DNA of 64,000 nucleotides. Origin: Dichetophora obliterata (Eukaryota > Arthropoda > Insecta > Diptera > Sciomyzidae). Positions within the stretch are counted from its first letter, which is position 1. Each line of letters begins with the position of its first letter. Both the position numbers and the translations under genes were made by a program. Of this stretch, positions 31,851 through 44,509 are shown piece by piece. Location of the stretch: contig OY986437.1 in assembly GCA_963920525.1 (NCBI GenBank), positions 197,317,511-197,381,510 of the forward strand. The letters are read 5' to 3'. The notes beneath the pieces are model-generated. The model had not been told where the DNA came from. It did not search any database and saw only the letters and a list, made by a program, of their open reading frames with translations.

Positions 31851-32430
31851 AAATGTGTTTATTTTAGTTTAAACCATTTTATATTTGCGTTAACAGGTCA
31901 TTCTGAAAATAAAATTTTAAAAAAATTTACTCAGGGTGATTCGGGTTAAGCAACAAGAAATGCTTAACAAGAAATGGTTGCATTTACATGAATATTTGTA
32001 ATATAAATTTTTTTATTTAAAAGTCCCTGGATCCCGGAAAAAAAATCCCGGGAAAGGGGCTTTAGGATTTCGGGATCCCTTCGGATTTGGAATTTCGGGG
32101 ATTGAATTTCCTTATAGATACTGTGCATGCGCAATATGAACTTATGCTATCCAAAATGTAACAACAGAAGTTGAGTTCAGTTAAGGATGTAGGATAGTTC
32201 GTCGGCTAAGCAAATAGGCTATTTTTGGTAGTTTCTCATGAGATTGCAATGAAAGATATATTTATAAAAATTGTTAGAGATGATGAGTGAAGTCTTAAAT
32301 TACAAAATTAAAATTTTTTTTTTTAATTTTTTTAATTTTTTACTCAAAATTCGTACTGAAACGGAACGCCATAATTTGGAGGCAAAAAATCGCATTCAAG
32401 TATACATTTCTCAATAACAAGAAAAGGCAT
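31851..32430. other. Intergenic sequence with a CCCGGGA-rich patch
   Basis: Near 32030-32100 the motifs GGATCCCGG, TCCCGGGA and CGGGATCCC cluster. A similar patch is at 45958-46015. These may be ends of an unrecognised element. There is no ORF of note. Confidence 0.4.
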
Positions 32431-32870
32431 TTGCAAAAAACATGCAAATTATTAATTCGCCAAATTTATGGAAACGCCAACAATGTAATCAAAATCGCCA
32501 AATCAAAAGTTCTGTGCTACCTCGAGTGTATCTGTAGGTTCGAATATCCTTCACACAAGACCTTGTGCGTAAAAATTGAGAATGTCATCGTGTTTGCCAA
32601 AATATTGTTAGTTAAAGTCTGTCTTTACTTTTGCTTTAAGACATATGTAGTTTTTTTTACAAGAACCAAAGTATTTTGATATCGTGATTTTGTACTGTTT
32701 TGTACTTAAAAAACAACTTTGTCCTTGCGGGAAAGGAAGACATACTTATTTTTTTCGGAGATCTTGACCACCCAATGCAACTTTTGAGACCTCTTAGAGT
32801 ACGATCTAAGTTTTTCGATACGCCCTATTGTACTTTTACGCTTTTTTTAAGCTTCATTTCGTGACTACCA
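32430..32870 (+). repeat. Dispersed repeat, also at 44510-44870
   Basis: Shares CTCGAGTGTA, GTTCGAATATCCTT, TATTGTTAGTTAAA, and ATGCAACTTTTGAGACCTCT in order with the second copy. It precedes the GGCGGTAAAAGGGGG minisatellite, so it may be part of the same Helitron-like unit. Confidence 0.55.
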
Positions 32871-33414
32871 AAACCGTCTTAAATAAAGCATTTTTATTTA
32901 ATTCTGGGCGGTAAAAGGGGGTGTGGCTATTTTTGATTAACCGAGATATTCACCTTAACAACATATTTTGTATATTTGGTGGCCCAAGGTGTTTCCGTTC
33001 TTGAGATGTTAATAGACACAGCATGAACGATTGTGTATACATAGAAGGGCGATAAAAGTAGGCGTGACAACATTTATATATATAGTGACCACTGGGCCTT
33101 ATAGCACATATACACCAAGTTTCATTATAAGACATGCGAAACTCAGTAATTATAATGCTTTCTGAAAGGTGGGCTTAGCTATAGTTCGACCAAGCCCATT
33201 TTTAGCTGAGTTGCCGAGAGTAACCATACGAACTAAATTACAGATTTTTTTTAATACAGCAGAAAACTTCTGAAATATAGCATTTCAATTTATTTGTGGG
33301 CGGTTATAGGGGGTGTGGCAGTGTAAAAGACACTGCACAAACGATTTTGTCTGCAAAGAAGGGGCGGTAAAAGTAAGCGTGGCAATATTAATGTATAAAG
33401 TGACCACTACTTGG
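32870..33414 (+). repeat. GGCGGTAAAAGGGGG minisatellite, left part
   Basis: Units carry ACCAAAACCGTCTTAAATA, ATTTGTGGGCGGT and GGGGGTGTGGC. The array continues right of the hAT insertion (37805 onward), showing that the hAT copy B landed inside it. Confidence 0.7.
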
Positions 33415-33910
33415 TCCCTTAGCAGTAGCGTAACTATATTTTATGCGCCTGCCAACAGTTTTCTAAAAGCGCCCTGCTATTTACTTTTAGAGTAAAACTA
33501 TGTTAGGTTACTAGAAGCCTAGGAGAAAACAAGAGAACTCTTAACAAAAAAAAAAAGAGAACAAGAAGAGACTTTTTTAATTCAATAGTCATCATTAGAG
33601 TATAAAAATATGCACGATAAAACTTGATTTATGCGCATTAAAAAGCACGAAAAATCAAAAATATGCTCGATGAATTTAAAAATATGCTCGATAGAAATAT
33701 TTTAAGAGAAAAATTAAACAAAATTGTACATATTTTGGAACGAAATATATATTTCCAATCTTATAAATGTTTTGAATAGCATTTGCTTTAAGCGTTTTAA
33801 TATGTTGAATTTTTTACGTATACCTATATATAGTAAAAAAAACCCCTTTTTTTTAATAAACGTAAAAACTTAAAAATAATATTAACTTGTACTGAGCAAC
33901 TTCATTTTCA

Positions 33911-34633
33911 GTCTTTTTGTTACTATTAAATAAATGCCAAACTATGACCTTTTCGCGTAAAAGGAATAATTTAATTTTTGATTATAAGATAAAAGATACA
34001 GCTTTAAATCGTGTAGATTCTGTCAAAGATCTTGGTATATGCATGGATTCTAAGCTATCGTTTAGCGTTCATATTGATAGCATTTGTAAAAAAGCGTCTT
34101 CTATGCTCGGTTTTATAAAACGCTGGGCCAAAGAATTTAATAGTATGATAACAACTACAACGCTGTATTATTCAATTGTCCGTCCTCACTTGGAGTATGC
34201 AAGTCAAGTTTGGTCGCCAAGTTACAATGTACATGTTGAACGAATAGAAAGAATTCAAAAACGTTTTGTTCGGTTTGCTCTAAGGGGCTTAAGCGGAACT
34301 GACACTTTTAATCTTCCTCCTTATGAGGATCGTTTAAAACTATTAAAAATGCAATCTTTAAATGAGAGAAGGAAGTCTGCTGATATCGTCTACTTACACC
34401 AACTCATAACTGGTGGGTTCGATTCACCAGAACTCCTAACTCTTATAAATTTTAACACTAACCGTAGAAGCAGTAGAAACGCTAACAATTTAATTTACTT
34501 ACCTTTTAGTAGCACAAATTATATGGCTACTGCTCCTTTAAATCGCATGAGTACCTTTGTTAACAACTGTAGCTTTTTTGATGTTAACTTATCGAAAGGT
34601 CAACTCAAAAGTAGATTGAAAACTAATGTATGA
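33911..34633 (+). pseudogene. LINE reverse transcriptase C-terminal part, 5'-truncated
   Basis: An open frame of about 240 residues beginning LLLLNKCQTMTFSRKRNN. It has DSVKDLGICMDSKLSFSVHI, KRWAKEF and YSIVRPHLEYASQVWSPSYN, the 'DLGV..D..L.F..H' and 'RP.LEYA..VWSP' blocks that follow the YADD region in CR1/Jockey-type ORF2 proteins. The polymerase core is missing to the left, at the truncation point. It has no stop until the natural TGA, so the fragment is fairly young. It lies within hAT copy B. Confidence 0.88.
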
Positions 34634-34757
34634 TTAGATCTATATTAACGCATGGTTAGTTGTTATGTCTTGTGTTGTCCCTGAGCCCAACCCATATTAT
34701 GGTGGGTAAATTTTTCTCACTTTAGATTGTTTTGGACCACTCTTATCGATATCATTA
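34634..34757 (+). other. Probable LINE 3' UTR
   Basis: Sequence after the stop with CCCTGAGCCCAACCC. It is interrupted by the MITE at 34758 and probably continues after 35081. The tail is not resolved. Confidence 0.35.
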
Positions 34758-35077
34758 GGGCTATTCACGGTTTGAGCGTACTTTTAACAAATCGTATTTA
34801 TAGCATTTGTTATTGTTCAAACTGTGAGCACCTCGCCATGTGACCGTCGTATTAAAAAATTGTGCAGCCCTGTGATGTATGTCATTATGCGGCTGTTGAC
34901 AGATCATAAAAATACGAGGTACAAAAAACACGTCTAAGGGCTGCTTTTATTTCCGCGTGCCTGCGTATTTGCGTTTGTATGCAAAGCAACAGCAAGGCAA
35001 AATGCGCTTTCGTAAATTGGCATACAAATAGCGGATCGTACAAATGGCGGACCAGCGTATTCGAACTGTGAATGGCC
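34758..35077. mobile_element. GGGCTATTCACGG MITE (320 bp, TTA duplication)
   Basis: The left end GGGCTATTCACGGTTTGA and the right strand GGCCATTCACAGTTCGA are flanked by TTA at 34755-34757 and 35078-35080. Inner palindromic motifs include TATTTGCGTTTG / CAAATAGCG. No coding content. Confidence 0.75.
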
Positions 35078-35244
35078 TTATTGAGATGTTGTAATGTTGT
35101 TTGGGCTGGTTCTTAAGATGATCTAATGCGGAGAAAGTGCGAAAAAGCTGTAGTAGCTGAACTCTATTGTTATTGCATGTTTTTTTTTTATTAAATTAAC
35201 TTAAAAAAAAAACAATATAAAATGCAGTTAAACATTTTTAAAAT

Positions 35245-35421
35245 TTAAGAATGGTAATAAGCTACCAAGTGTTGCTTTAAATTCTCCATTGAAAAATTTC
35301 TCCGTTTTTCAGTTAAAAACGATGAATATGCAGAGAATCTACGTTCAACATCGCAAGATGTTGCCGGGCAATATCTTAGGTTTGAAATTTCTTCGGGCGA
35401 AAGTTTGCTCGCATACTCACT
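35245..35421 (-). pseudogene. hAT transposase C-terminal dimerisation domain of copy B
   Basis: The minus frame reads SEYASKLSPEEISNLRYCPA, TSCDVERRFSAYSSFL, TEKRRNF, ENLKQHLVAYYHS and a TAA at 35247-35245. The 'P.TSCDVERRFSAY......RR.F..ENL..HL' pattern is the C-terminal dimerisation domain of one hAT lineage and differs from the domains at 1391 and 19585. An upstream stop shows that the rest of the gene is lost or shifted. Its presence inside CAG...CTG ends confirms the family of this element. Confidence 0.85.
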
Positions 35422-35459
35422 AAAAACTCATTTGTTTTTAAACAAAATTTTTCGAAGAC

Positions 35460-36480
35460 TTTATGTCCTTAAATATTACATTACGATGCAATATGCAAAT
35501 GCATATTTTTATCCTCTTTAGTCATCATTTATTACAATAGTTATATATTATAAATATCTTATTTTATAAATAAATTTATATATTATTTTAAAATTCTGTT
35601 AAAAAATTCATTCTGTTAAAAGAAAGCAGTATCGTAAAATACATTTTTTATAATATCAAATATAATACAATTTATAATAAATAAAATAAGATTTGATCAC
35701 AAATTAGGTAAAAAGAAAACATATATCAATTATTTATATATGTTAACTTAAAGTTTGAAAAATGAGATCAATAATTTTCTTATTGGTGAAATGATAAATT
35801 TAAGATGTTAAGTTTAAGGTACTATTACAGTGTGTAGCTATAAAAAACACCTTTTTTTACCTAGTATTATTAACTTTAATGATTCAAATTTTTTACATGA
35901 TGAGGAATTATTCATGAGGAAATAAAAAAAAAAATTTTGTCTTTATAGTTGTTGTTAATTTCCTACAGGGCGTTGAAGTTAGCTTGTTTAAAGAATTGTT
36001 GCACATAAGAACATTGGTTTCTCGTCTCCAGCATTTACAAGCGTCTGAAAGTAGAAAATCGAAGTGCATTCTTGAGTTAAGAGTTGTAGTTGAGCACTCA
36101 ACCTCCGCAAATAAAAAAAATAAAAAATAAAAAAATGGCAATAAAAGGTTTTTGGCTTTTTAAAGGTCTAGTGCTTAACATAGTCTATAAAAATCACAAT
36201 GAATTAAGATTCATTGAAATCGATCAAGTAGAATTCCAGATATCTTAGAAGCCAATTCGAAAAACCTTGTTTCGAGAAAAACCCGATTAAAGATTTAAAG
36301 GTTCTTGAATATTACGCGACATGCGAATATAATATATGTTATAACTTTTTTCTATTTGATATTTTTTTCTAAAATTTTGTATACGTATTCTTAAGACCCT
36401 ACAGAACCATATTTTATCGAAAACCTAAAATGGATTTTAAATTTTTTACACACAGTAATAGTACCTTAAATATTTTGTAT
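35460..36480. other. hAT copy B interior, no gene seen
   Basis: AT-rich interior. Parts at 35510-35770 resemble 24830-25060 in copy A. The ORF at 35908-36141 (minus) has no motif. Confidence 0.4.
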
Positions 36481-37804
36481 TTGACGTTACCTGTTAACTA
36501 AAGAATTTAACTAACGTCACAAAATATGACCAACTGAATTATGAAAATAACATCAGCAGCTCACTTGCTGAAAATAGGAAAGCTAACGGGTAAATCGACT
36601 TCGACCATAATCAAGTTTTGCCAAACAAAGGTGACTTTTGCTCAAAAAAGTCGGCTTTTTTCACGTTGATTATTGCACCCTGAGAAATCGTCTGTACACG
36701 ACTTATATTTTATTTAAGCACATATAATAAAACTATTTTTCATTTATTGTTATTAATTTTAAACAATAATAATTTATGAAGGAAATAAATATTTTGGTAT
36801 ATCTTAATTTTTTTGGAAACAAACGTCGCACAGTCTAACGTCCCCATTCTTGGCCAAAAAGAGAAGGAGTGATCGTAGAGCTATGAGAATTGGCACGAAT
36901 ATCTTTCTTGGCAAAATTAAGTAATGTTGAAAAAGTTATACAAATCCGCCCTCTGCCACACCCACCTCCCATATAAACGAAACCCATTTTTGCCTGAAAC
37001 TTCATTAAGTCTTCTTTCAAAACAGCGAAATTTGCTACATCAATATCTTTTGTGATTATAGATAAATGGAAAATTTTATAGGCGAATGCCACTCTACTCT
37101 CTGAGTTACTAAAATATTTTAGTAACTCAGCCTTGAAAAATACTACCAACACAAGTTAACTACGTTTTTGTTTGAATTTGTAAGCTTTTTTGATTACAGC
37201 AAGGAAATTTTAATAATTGAGTTGTGTTGTGTTTGTATATCTTCTGTTTTAGTACGTATTAGCTAGAAATTTTGGTCTAAGACTTGGTGTAACGTAGTTC
37301 TAATAATTTTTTCGTGAAAAACTATAGCCAATCTTTCTCAAGATTATTTTTAAAAATTTTAATCCCGCTTTTAATGTTTACTTTTATGATAAGATTCAAA
37401 ACATATGTTAAAAATGTAAACAAACACAGTAATTTGCCAGATATAAGAAATTAAGCTTTATTTTGATATAAAAAAAAAAATAGGTTAAATAATATGTGAA
37501 TAACAAGAAAAATTTAATTTTTAAAAAATGTAACTTTGACGGCTTGTCATAACGAAACGGTTGCAACTATTAAAAAAATTCATTTTGATTTTTTCACCCA
37601 GGATATTTTCTATTGAAAGCTATAAAAAATTGGAAAAAATTAAAACATCGATATACCATATTTTCGGCCGCATATTTTACACTGTATGTCGTTCTCCACT
37701 TAATTTATAATTTTCATCAAGGGACTTGAGGGCGCCCCTGGCTTAGTTGCGCCCGCCCGCAATGCGGGCTCTGCGGGCCCGCACTTTACGCCACTGTCCC
37801 TTAG

Positions 37805-39340
37805 CACATATACACCAAGTTTCAATATAAAAACTTGTGCAACTCAGGGCTTCTCTTTCGTACCTGAAGCACACAAAAAGTTTTTAGTACTAATTTTCTT
37901 TTTTGGTGAAATAGAAAAAAAATAAATCAAAAATGAAAGTGCTTTCTTTAAAATTGAATATCTCGGTCATGTTACAGAGGATTGCATTTTTTATTTATTT
38001 TTTTTTAAAATCTTTATTAATTGTCTGTCCAATCCTGTTTCAATCTGTTTCATTTTTGTTTCCCTTCTAATTTTTATAATTTTCCAAAAACAACCTTAAC
38101 GACCTTCTTTATTTCTCAAAAAATTTTGGTAAAAATATTGGTTGTTGAAAAGATATTTAAAACCAAAAATGGCTTTTTTGATGTTCTTTCATATGGTATG
38201 CATAAATGTAGGGTTTATTTGAAGTTTCTATCGTAAAAATTTAAAAAGTTTTAAAAGATCGAAAAATCAATCATCATAAAAAATTAAAGATTTTTTTTTG
38301 TTCATGTTCATTTATTTTGTATTCTTGTAATTGTGTTTGCATAAAAAGTAATGGTGTAGTGAAAGAATCATGACAATTACTCAACTCGTTTCTGAGTTAT
38401 ACTCTCAAATACCACTTTAAACACTGCCACAGCAACAACAGCGCAACCACAGGGTCCAACTTTAGATTTAAATCATCTACAAGCCCAGCCGCGCACACAC
38501 TCACACACACCAAATTGCATCAAAATCGGTCCAGCTATTTAGGAGGAGTTAAGTGACAAAGTCAAGTGTAAAAGAATTGTGTGTATAAAAATATTTCCCG
38601 GCAGCCGTTGTCCTTCCACCGGCTTACTGCCAAATACGATTTTTCATGCTAATCGGAGAAAAACATTTTATATTTTCACCATATTAAGTATAGTTGCCGA
38701 CCGTAACTATATAAACTAAATTACGAAATTTTAGTCTGTTACAACCAAAACCGCCCAGAATATAGCATTTTTGTTTATTTATAGGCGGTAAAAGAGGGTG
38801 TGGCTAAATTTTTTTCCCTTAAACCATCTAGAACTCAAAACAAATCAAATGTCAAAATTTGAGCTTAATTTAGTTTATACCTATCGAACTTTCCTTCATT
38901 TCATGCTTATCGCCTGAAAAAGGGGCGTAAACATAGTGTGACCAAGCCCATTTCTAGTACAGTTGCTGAAAGTAACCATACGTACTATTTAACCAAATTT
39001 TAAACTTTATCAACCCAAACTGTCTGAAATATAGCATTTTCATTGAATTGCGGGCGGTAAAAGGGGGCGTGGAAACCTATTTTAAGTTCATTTGCCTACA
39101 GTAAGCCTAAATCACCAAATCTTAACCTTATACGACCAAAACCATCTGAAATATAGCATTATAATTGATTTGTGGCGGTAAAAGGGGGCGTGGAAAACCA
39201 TTTTTATTACAGTTTCCGACAATAAAATAAAAAAAATTAACATTTTCTAGTCTTATACGACCAAAACAATCTGAAATATATTGTTTTTATTGATTTGTGG
39301 GCGGTGAAAGGGGTGTTGCAAAAATTTTGTTTTTTACAAA
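37805..39340 (+). repeat. GGCGGTAAAAGGGGG minisatellite, right part, with spacer
   Basis: Resumes with TCCCTTAGCACATATACACC after the hAT insertion. A spacer (37870-38690) includes a CA-rich patch near 38495. At least four units follow near 38735, 38990, 39110 and 39250, each with CCAAAACC.TCTGAAATATAG and GGGCGGTAAAAGGGGG. Confidence 0.7.
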
Positions 39341-40960
39341 CCTTGTCCTTATAATTGCAAACACAACAAAAAATCCCGTAGCAAATCGGACGCTTCGTTC
39401 TTGTATTATGGAATTTCAAACACATTTCACGACTTTGTTTTATTTATATAAATATTAAGGTTTTATTTATGTAGATATTATATGGATATTAGGAATTTTT
39501 TTTTATAAATTAAATATGTGCGGTGCCTTCGTTTGTTTCTTATCATATTAAAAGTATATTCTAAAAATTTCAGAAAAAAATATTAATATATAAACGTGCC
39601 GCTTGTGACCTTAAGTTGAAAATCTGATTTATATGGGGGAAAAGTGGCCTTTTTTCTTAAAAATCCCAATAGTTTTTCTTTAAGTGCATGTTTTGAAAAA
39701 AATGGCACACGTCTCGTTTTTGATTTAATTTTTCTTCAAAATTTGCTCTCAAACATGGAAATTAGACAAAAACTACTAGAGTTGTGATTTTTTACTTTTC
39801 GAAAAAAAATCTAATTTTTTTCCTTGTTGTATAAAAAAAATAGCAGAAATCCAAATTTAAAAAAAATTTATTGAAATGTTGTGGAAATATTTTCTTAAAC
39901 TATATTCAAAACAGATACAAAAAATTGTGGGATTACGTTAAATAACCTGCTCGTTATGAAATTTTTCAGTAGAAGTGTACCTTTTTGGAAATTTCGAGTT
40001 TGGGTATTTTTACGAAAAAATTCCAAAAAATTTTAAAATGTAAGTTTTAAAAAAATCACCAAGAAATGGATTGAGGATAGTTGTGAACTATTTTGTGCAA
40101 AAAATTAAAAAAACCAAAATTCGAATACCAATGTTATAGCTATTGAAACTTGACTTTTTTCCAAAAATTTTCAAAATGGTTGTTTCTGACACTTCGAACA
40201 CAAGAAAATTTAAAAACATCGGAAAAACTATTTATCTCACTTAAAATGACTTCAATAATCTTAAAAATATATAATTGATTTTGTTTAGAAACAATTTTGG
40301 TTTCCAGGGATGCCAACATATCATACCCTGGTTTTAGTGTAAAAAAAATGCAAAAAACCCTAAAAACCAGCAAATTCAAAAATTAAATTTTTTCAAAAAT
40401 CGACGATTAAACGTCCAAGAACTCTTTACTAAACCGAAAAAAATTTTCAGATGAATCAGTCTCCAAACATAGTGCTCACAGAAAATTTAAGGACTTTCGC
40501 GACATTGCATTTTTCTACCTTATCGAATAATATTTTTGGACCAAAATGTCAGGGATAAATCTCAAAAATTTATTCTTTAATTATGTAAAATAAAAATTGG
40601 TGTAAAATAGAGTACAGCTTCAAAAAAAAAACTTAAAAAACTGTCGTGTTTTTTTTTAAACTCCCGGAGGACCTTAATTACATGCTTCAAGCACAATAGA
40701 TAATGAAAAGATCAAAGTTCTTTGAAATGCTGAAAAGGCCCACTTAATTGTTTTAATAAGAAAAACATCTTAAATCAAAAGAGAAAAACAAGCTTTAAAA
40801 GTTATTTGAAAATGTCGAATAACTCAACTCGAAATGAGCGCTTCTTCAAGAAACCCGAAATTGTTAATTAAAGAAAACCGTAACCGAATATGCCAAAATA
40901 TAAATAAAAAACCGGTTACTCGAATAACCCGAAACCAGGTTTGAAACACTAGTGGCCAGG
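39341..40960. other. AT-rich sequence, no gene seen
   Basis: Long A/T runs and no supported ORF. Around 40940 the sequence CCAGGTTTGAAACACTAG looks like an element terminus, but I could not find its partner. Confidence 0.4.
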
Positions 40961-41146
40961 TTGTACAGCGTTAAATTGTTTGCATGGTTACTAAGTGGGG
41001 GAAAAAAAGACAAAAAACAAATCAAAACTATAAATTAGTTGAAGAATTTTGTTCGCCTTTTCCTTCAATTACAACAAATAACCGAAGTGAACCAAATAGT
41101 TACACGTGTAAACCTCGACGCGTTGGTATTCCGTAAATGAATAATA

Positions 41147-41383
41147 TTGACTTTTCTTGCCGTTATATTAGCATATTTTTGCAGAGTGACTGATTTGTGT
41201 TATTTTTATTGTTGTTTTTTTTTTGTTGTAATAGCAACTGAAATCAATGCGATTTCAACAGAGTCGGAGTACAAATCAAATGCAGCGCCCTTTGTTGGGT
41301 TCAGTGCCTTGGGTGCCTTGAGTGGCGTCAACCAAACTGGAATATTTAACATTAGCTCTCAACTGGGTCGGCTCAACATTTAA
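41147..41383 (+). other. Possible exon after a polypyrimidine tract
   Basis: A T-rich tract ending TTGTAATAG (41234) is followed by an open stretch with NAISTESEYKSNAAPFVGFS and GALSGVNQTGIFNISSQLGR, closing at TAA 41381-41383. The base composition shifts from AT-rich to balanced at this point. It could be a short terminal exon of a host gene or chance. No family is recognised. Confidence 0.22.
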
Positions 41384-41419
41384 ATTCGATCATTTAAACA
41401 TTTGTATTTCGAGTCCAGC

Positions 41420-41712
41420 GTAACTCAGTTCAGCTGAGTTCAGGTTGTAGTCCAGAGTGCTCTGGATCGTTGTCGTTGTACTGGTTGGTCGACTGTGCTG
41501 GCAAAACGCAACTGTCTCACTTCTGCATTTGCTGTCGCTCGCCAACATTTCATGTTTCTTTCTAATTTATTTTGTACCCGCCGCATTTAACGAATTTTTA
41601 CATATTTATGCGTTGCGTTCAGTTTATATCGAATACTTAATCGGAATATAAAACGATTGATGTTGCTCGATCGAATTGTTATGCGGAGTTAAAGTTGTTG
41701 CTGCTGTTGTAG
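41420..41712 (+). promoter_or_regulatory. Promoter/5' exon-like stretch (tentative)
   Basis: ACTCAGTTCAG (TCAGTT at 41425-41430) matches an arthropod initiator. It is followed by GC-balanced, GTTG/GTCG-rich sequence typical of fly 5' UTRs and an AG|GTTATT donor-like site at 41712. No TATA box and no exact downstream element were seen. This is one of few non-repetitive patches in the window. Confidence 0.22.
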
Positions 41713-42038
41713 GTTATTTTTTTGGAATTTATTGTTCACTCTATTTCATTTTACATAATTTGTGGATTTTTTTTTTTTTTTGTGAATTGAGATTGAATAT
41801 AACTTTATAGACATAGGTTTATGAGTCTTGAAATATTCCAAATCAAAATAGGTGTCATTTGATTGGAACATGAAAAGATTTTTAAGTGTAAAAGGAAAGC
41901 GCTTTGAATGAAATATATTGATTGGGAATGGAATTAAGAAAAGGTTCTCTAATAAATTAAATCATATCAAATAAACAAAAAATTATTATATCCAAATATT
42001 TTTGGAATTTACTGTTGTTAAGTGGTGTTTTAATGAAA

Positions 42039-44279
42039 TCTATAGTAATAAAACTCATTTTCTGTTTGTTTGTTTGTTTGTTTGTTTGTTTGTTTGTTTG
42101 ACCTTTATACAAATCTAAACGGCTCAACGGATTTTACTCAAACTAGGTATATATATTAAGTTCATCCCAACTTAAAATGTTACATACTTAGTTTTTGCCA
42201 CGCCCCCTCTGAAATTTTTTAACTAACGGTAATTTTTTTATTATAAAACTTTTTACCATCGGAGATTTTTGTGTATTTAATTTTAAAAAATTTCTGTTAT
42301 TTTGACATCAAAAACATTCACATATCTTTAAAATTGGAGAAATATTCAGTACAACGACTTTTTCATAAAACATCGTTGCCTAAGAATGAGAAAAAAAGAC
42401 ATGAAAATCAAAGTTTGGTCTTTCGATGCAAATATCTCCGCTGTCCATTAATATATTTCATTCAAATTGTTTTTGTTCAAAAGGTCAATAAAATCAATTC
42501 ACAAAAATAGGTTGAACTGTACCGTTAAGTCAGTGTATATAAGTTTTATGATTATGTCAAAAAAGGTCCAAAATATTGACTTTTTACTCAAAAAATGACT
42601 CAAAAATTGTTGTTGTTGTAAAAATGAAATCAATTAAAAATTGCACATCTGGCTACCTTTCATATGACATAGCATTTATTTGCAAAAGTTCTGCCAGCTA
42701 AGCGCAAAAATTATTTTACTGTTTTTGTCATCAAAACAACAAGGGTACCCCCTTTGATTTTTTTCGCGAAATTTATTTTTCCAAAATGTTGTTTTTATAT
42801 TTTTTACAAAAAAATCAAGTCTCAAAAATAATTTCTGTGAAAAAATTACCCCAATATCTCTTTCCAATCAAAAGTTATGGCTAAAAATCTATTTTTTCAT
42901 ACCAGACTATTAATAAAAAAAATTAGTTTTGTGTTAGAATTCTCTATACAGTTTGAACGTCCCCATTTATCTCTGAGAATGCAGTTGTGTGTCTAAAGTA
43001 GTTACGATTATTTTGGATTATATAAAATCTTCTTTATAGTGATCTACTTATTTTTTGCCTCCCCATCCTCCGCCCCCCTCCTGTTAAATTTGTTTTGTTG
43101 TGATGGCTCTATTTTTTCTCACTATTGTGTCACCGTTGTCACTTAGTTCTTTATCAGTGGTACTTTAAATGTTGTATATATATCACAATTTTATCGAAAA
43201 GATGACTGTGAATAAGAATGCTGTAAAAGTTAATATTTTCATGTAATCAGTTTCAGCTATATGGCGATATAATAAAACATATGCGCATCTGGTCAGCACA
43301 ATTATTTCATTAGTTTTGACTTGTGCGTTAAATTCACAGATAGATGGCGCCACATTTGTAAGATGTGTGGGTACAAACTATACATACACCGTGCGGTGAA
43401 AAGCTGAATAATGTTTTTTCAAAAGTTTCTTCAAATTTAACCCCACACGTTTTGGATTACAGACATGATGTTTTTATGCAGCTAGCAGATAAGTTTTGCG
43501 AAATATTTTGTGAAAATGCTATTGCTACCAAACTTTTAAAAAGTAAAATAATGCAGTACTGCCAGTTTTTTCAGTCGCAGCGTCATCTCGCGTCATAAAC
43601 ACTTAAAAACATAGAATTGGATCAATTTAAATGTCTAGCTCACTTGCTGGACTTTTTGTTGTTTTTGCGTTGCTTGCGATTATATGATCCTGATCTCCAA
43701 TGAAAAAACGCAGCTTATAGAAATTTTAGTAGGTACAATCATTTTTAGCACAACGAATTTTCATAAAACATTGATAGCCAATAATGAGAAAAAAATTATA
43801 TGAAAATCAAAGTTTTTACTTTTAGTGCTAATAACTCCGCTGTCTTTAATATATTTCATTAAACTTTTTTTTGTTAAATAGTTCAATATGTTTTTTAATA
43901 TAAATCTTTGTTTAGACGTTAAAATGTCCATATCTCAAGGACGCATTGAGTCCCACCATAATTTTTATTTTGTTGAATTGTGCTTGCTTTAAGATTAAGT
44001 AAATATAAAAATTCTTCTTAATTTTTAAAATATGTTTTTCGTACCCCTTCTTTGAATTCACCACCAACAACACCAACAAAAATTTTCCTAAACTTTTTTG
44101 GATTAATGTTCGTTCAACTACCTTTCTAACGGTAAATAAATAAAATTAAATTAAATAAAATTCCAATAAAATTCAACATGTTTTTCATCATTCCCGATTT
44201 TAAAAAACATTTAATCGAGAAGTGTATGTGAAAATGTTTATATAAATGGCTCTCGAGTAACACCGGGTATATCAGCTAG
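42039..44279 (+). mobile_element. Non-autonomous Helitron, copy 2 (2.2 kb)
   Basis: It starts A|TCTATAGTAATAAAACTC with eight GTTT units from about 42068 and ends CCGGGTATATCAGCTAG|T at 44279. The body matches copy 1 (4736-6819) in reverse orientation along its length. The open frames inside, such as 42271-42510, recur in copy 1 on the corresponding strand but without a recognisable domain. Confidence 0.78.
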
Positions 44280-44509
44280 TAATAGACATAAGGGAGATAT
44301 GAGCAATATTGTAAAATTTCATGCCAGCAAGTGAAATTTTTTAAAAATATCCAAATAGAAAAAAATCGTAAATTTTAATAGATACCAGATAATAGTCAGG
44401 GTGTTGATCAGAAATCTTTGAAGAATCTAAATTGAGAAAATTATCTTCGGTACCACATCTGTTGCCCGAGACATAAAACCTTACATTCATTTTTTTAAAA
44501 AGTTTAAAA

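Larger units (their letters stand above)
33423..37796. mobile_element. hAT family 'CAGTRGCGTA', copy B, 4.4 kb, perfect 8-bp duplication
   Basis: It starts CAGTAGCGTAACT and ends, on the other strand, CAGTGGCGTAAAG. It is flanked by TCCCTTAG at 33415-33422 and 37797-37804. It keeps a transposase C-terminus (35245-35421, minus) absent from copy A. It was later invaded by a LINE (33911 onward) and a MITE (34758-35077). The region 36480-37796 matches copy A closely, including the ORF around FVYMGGGCGRGRICITFS. Confidence 0.92.
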
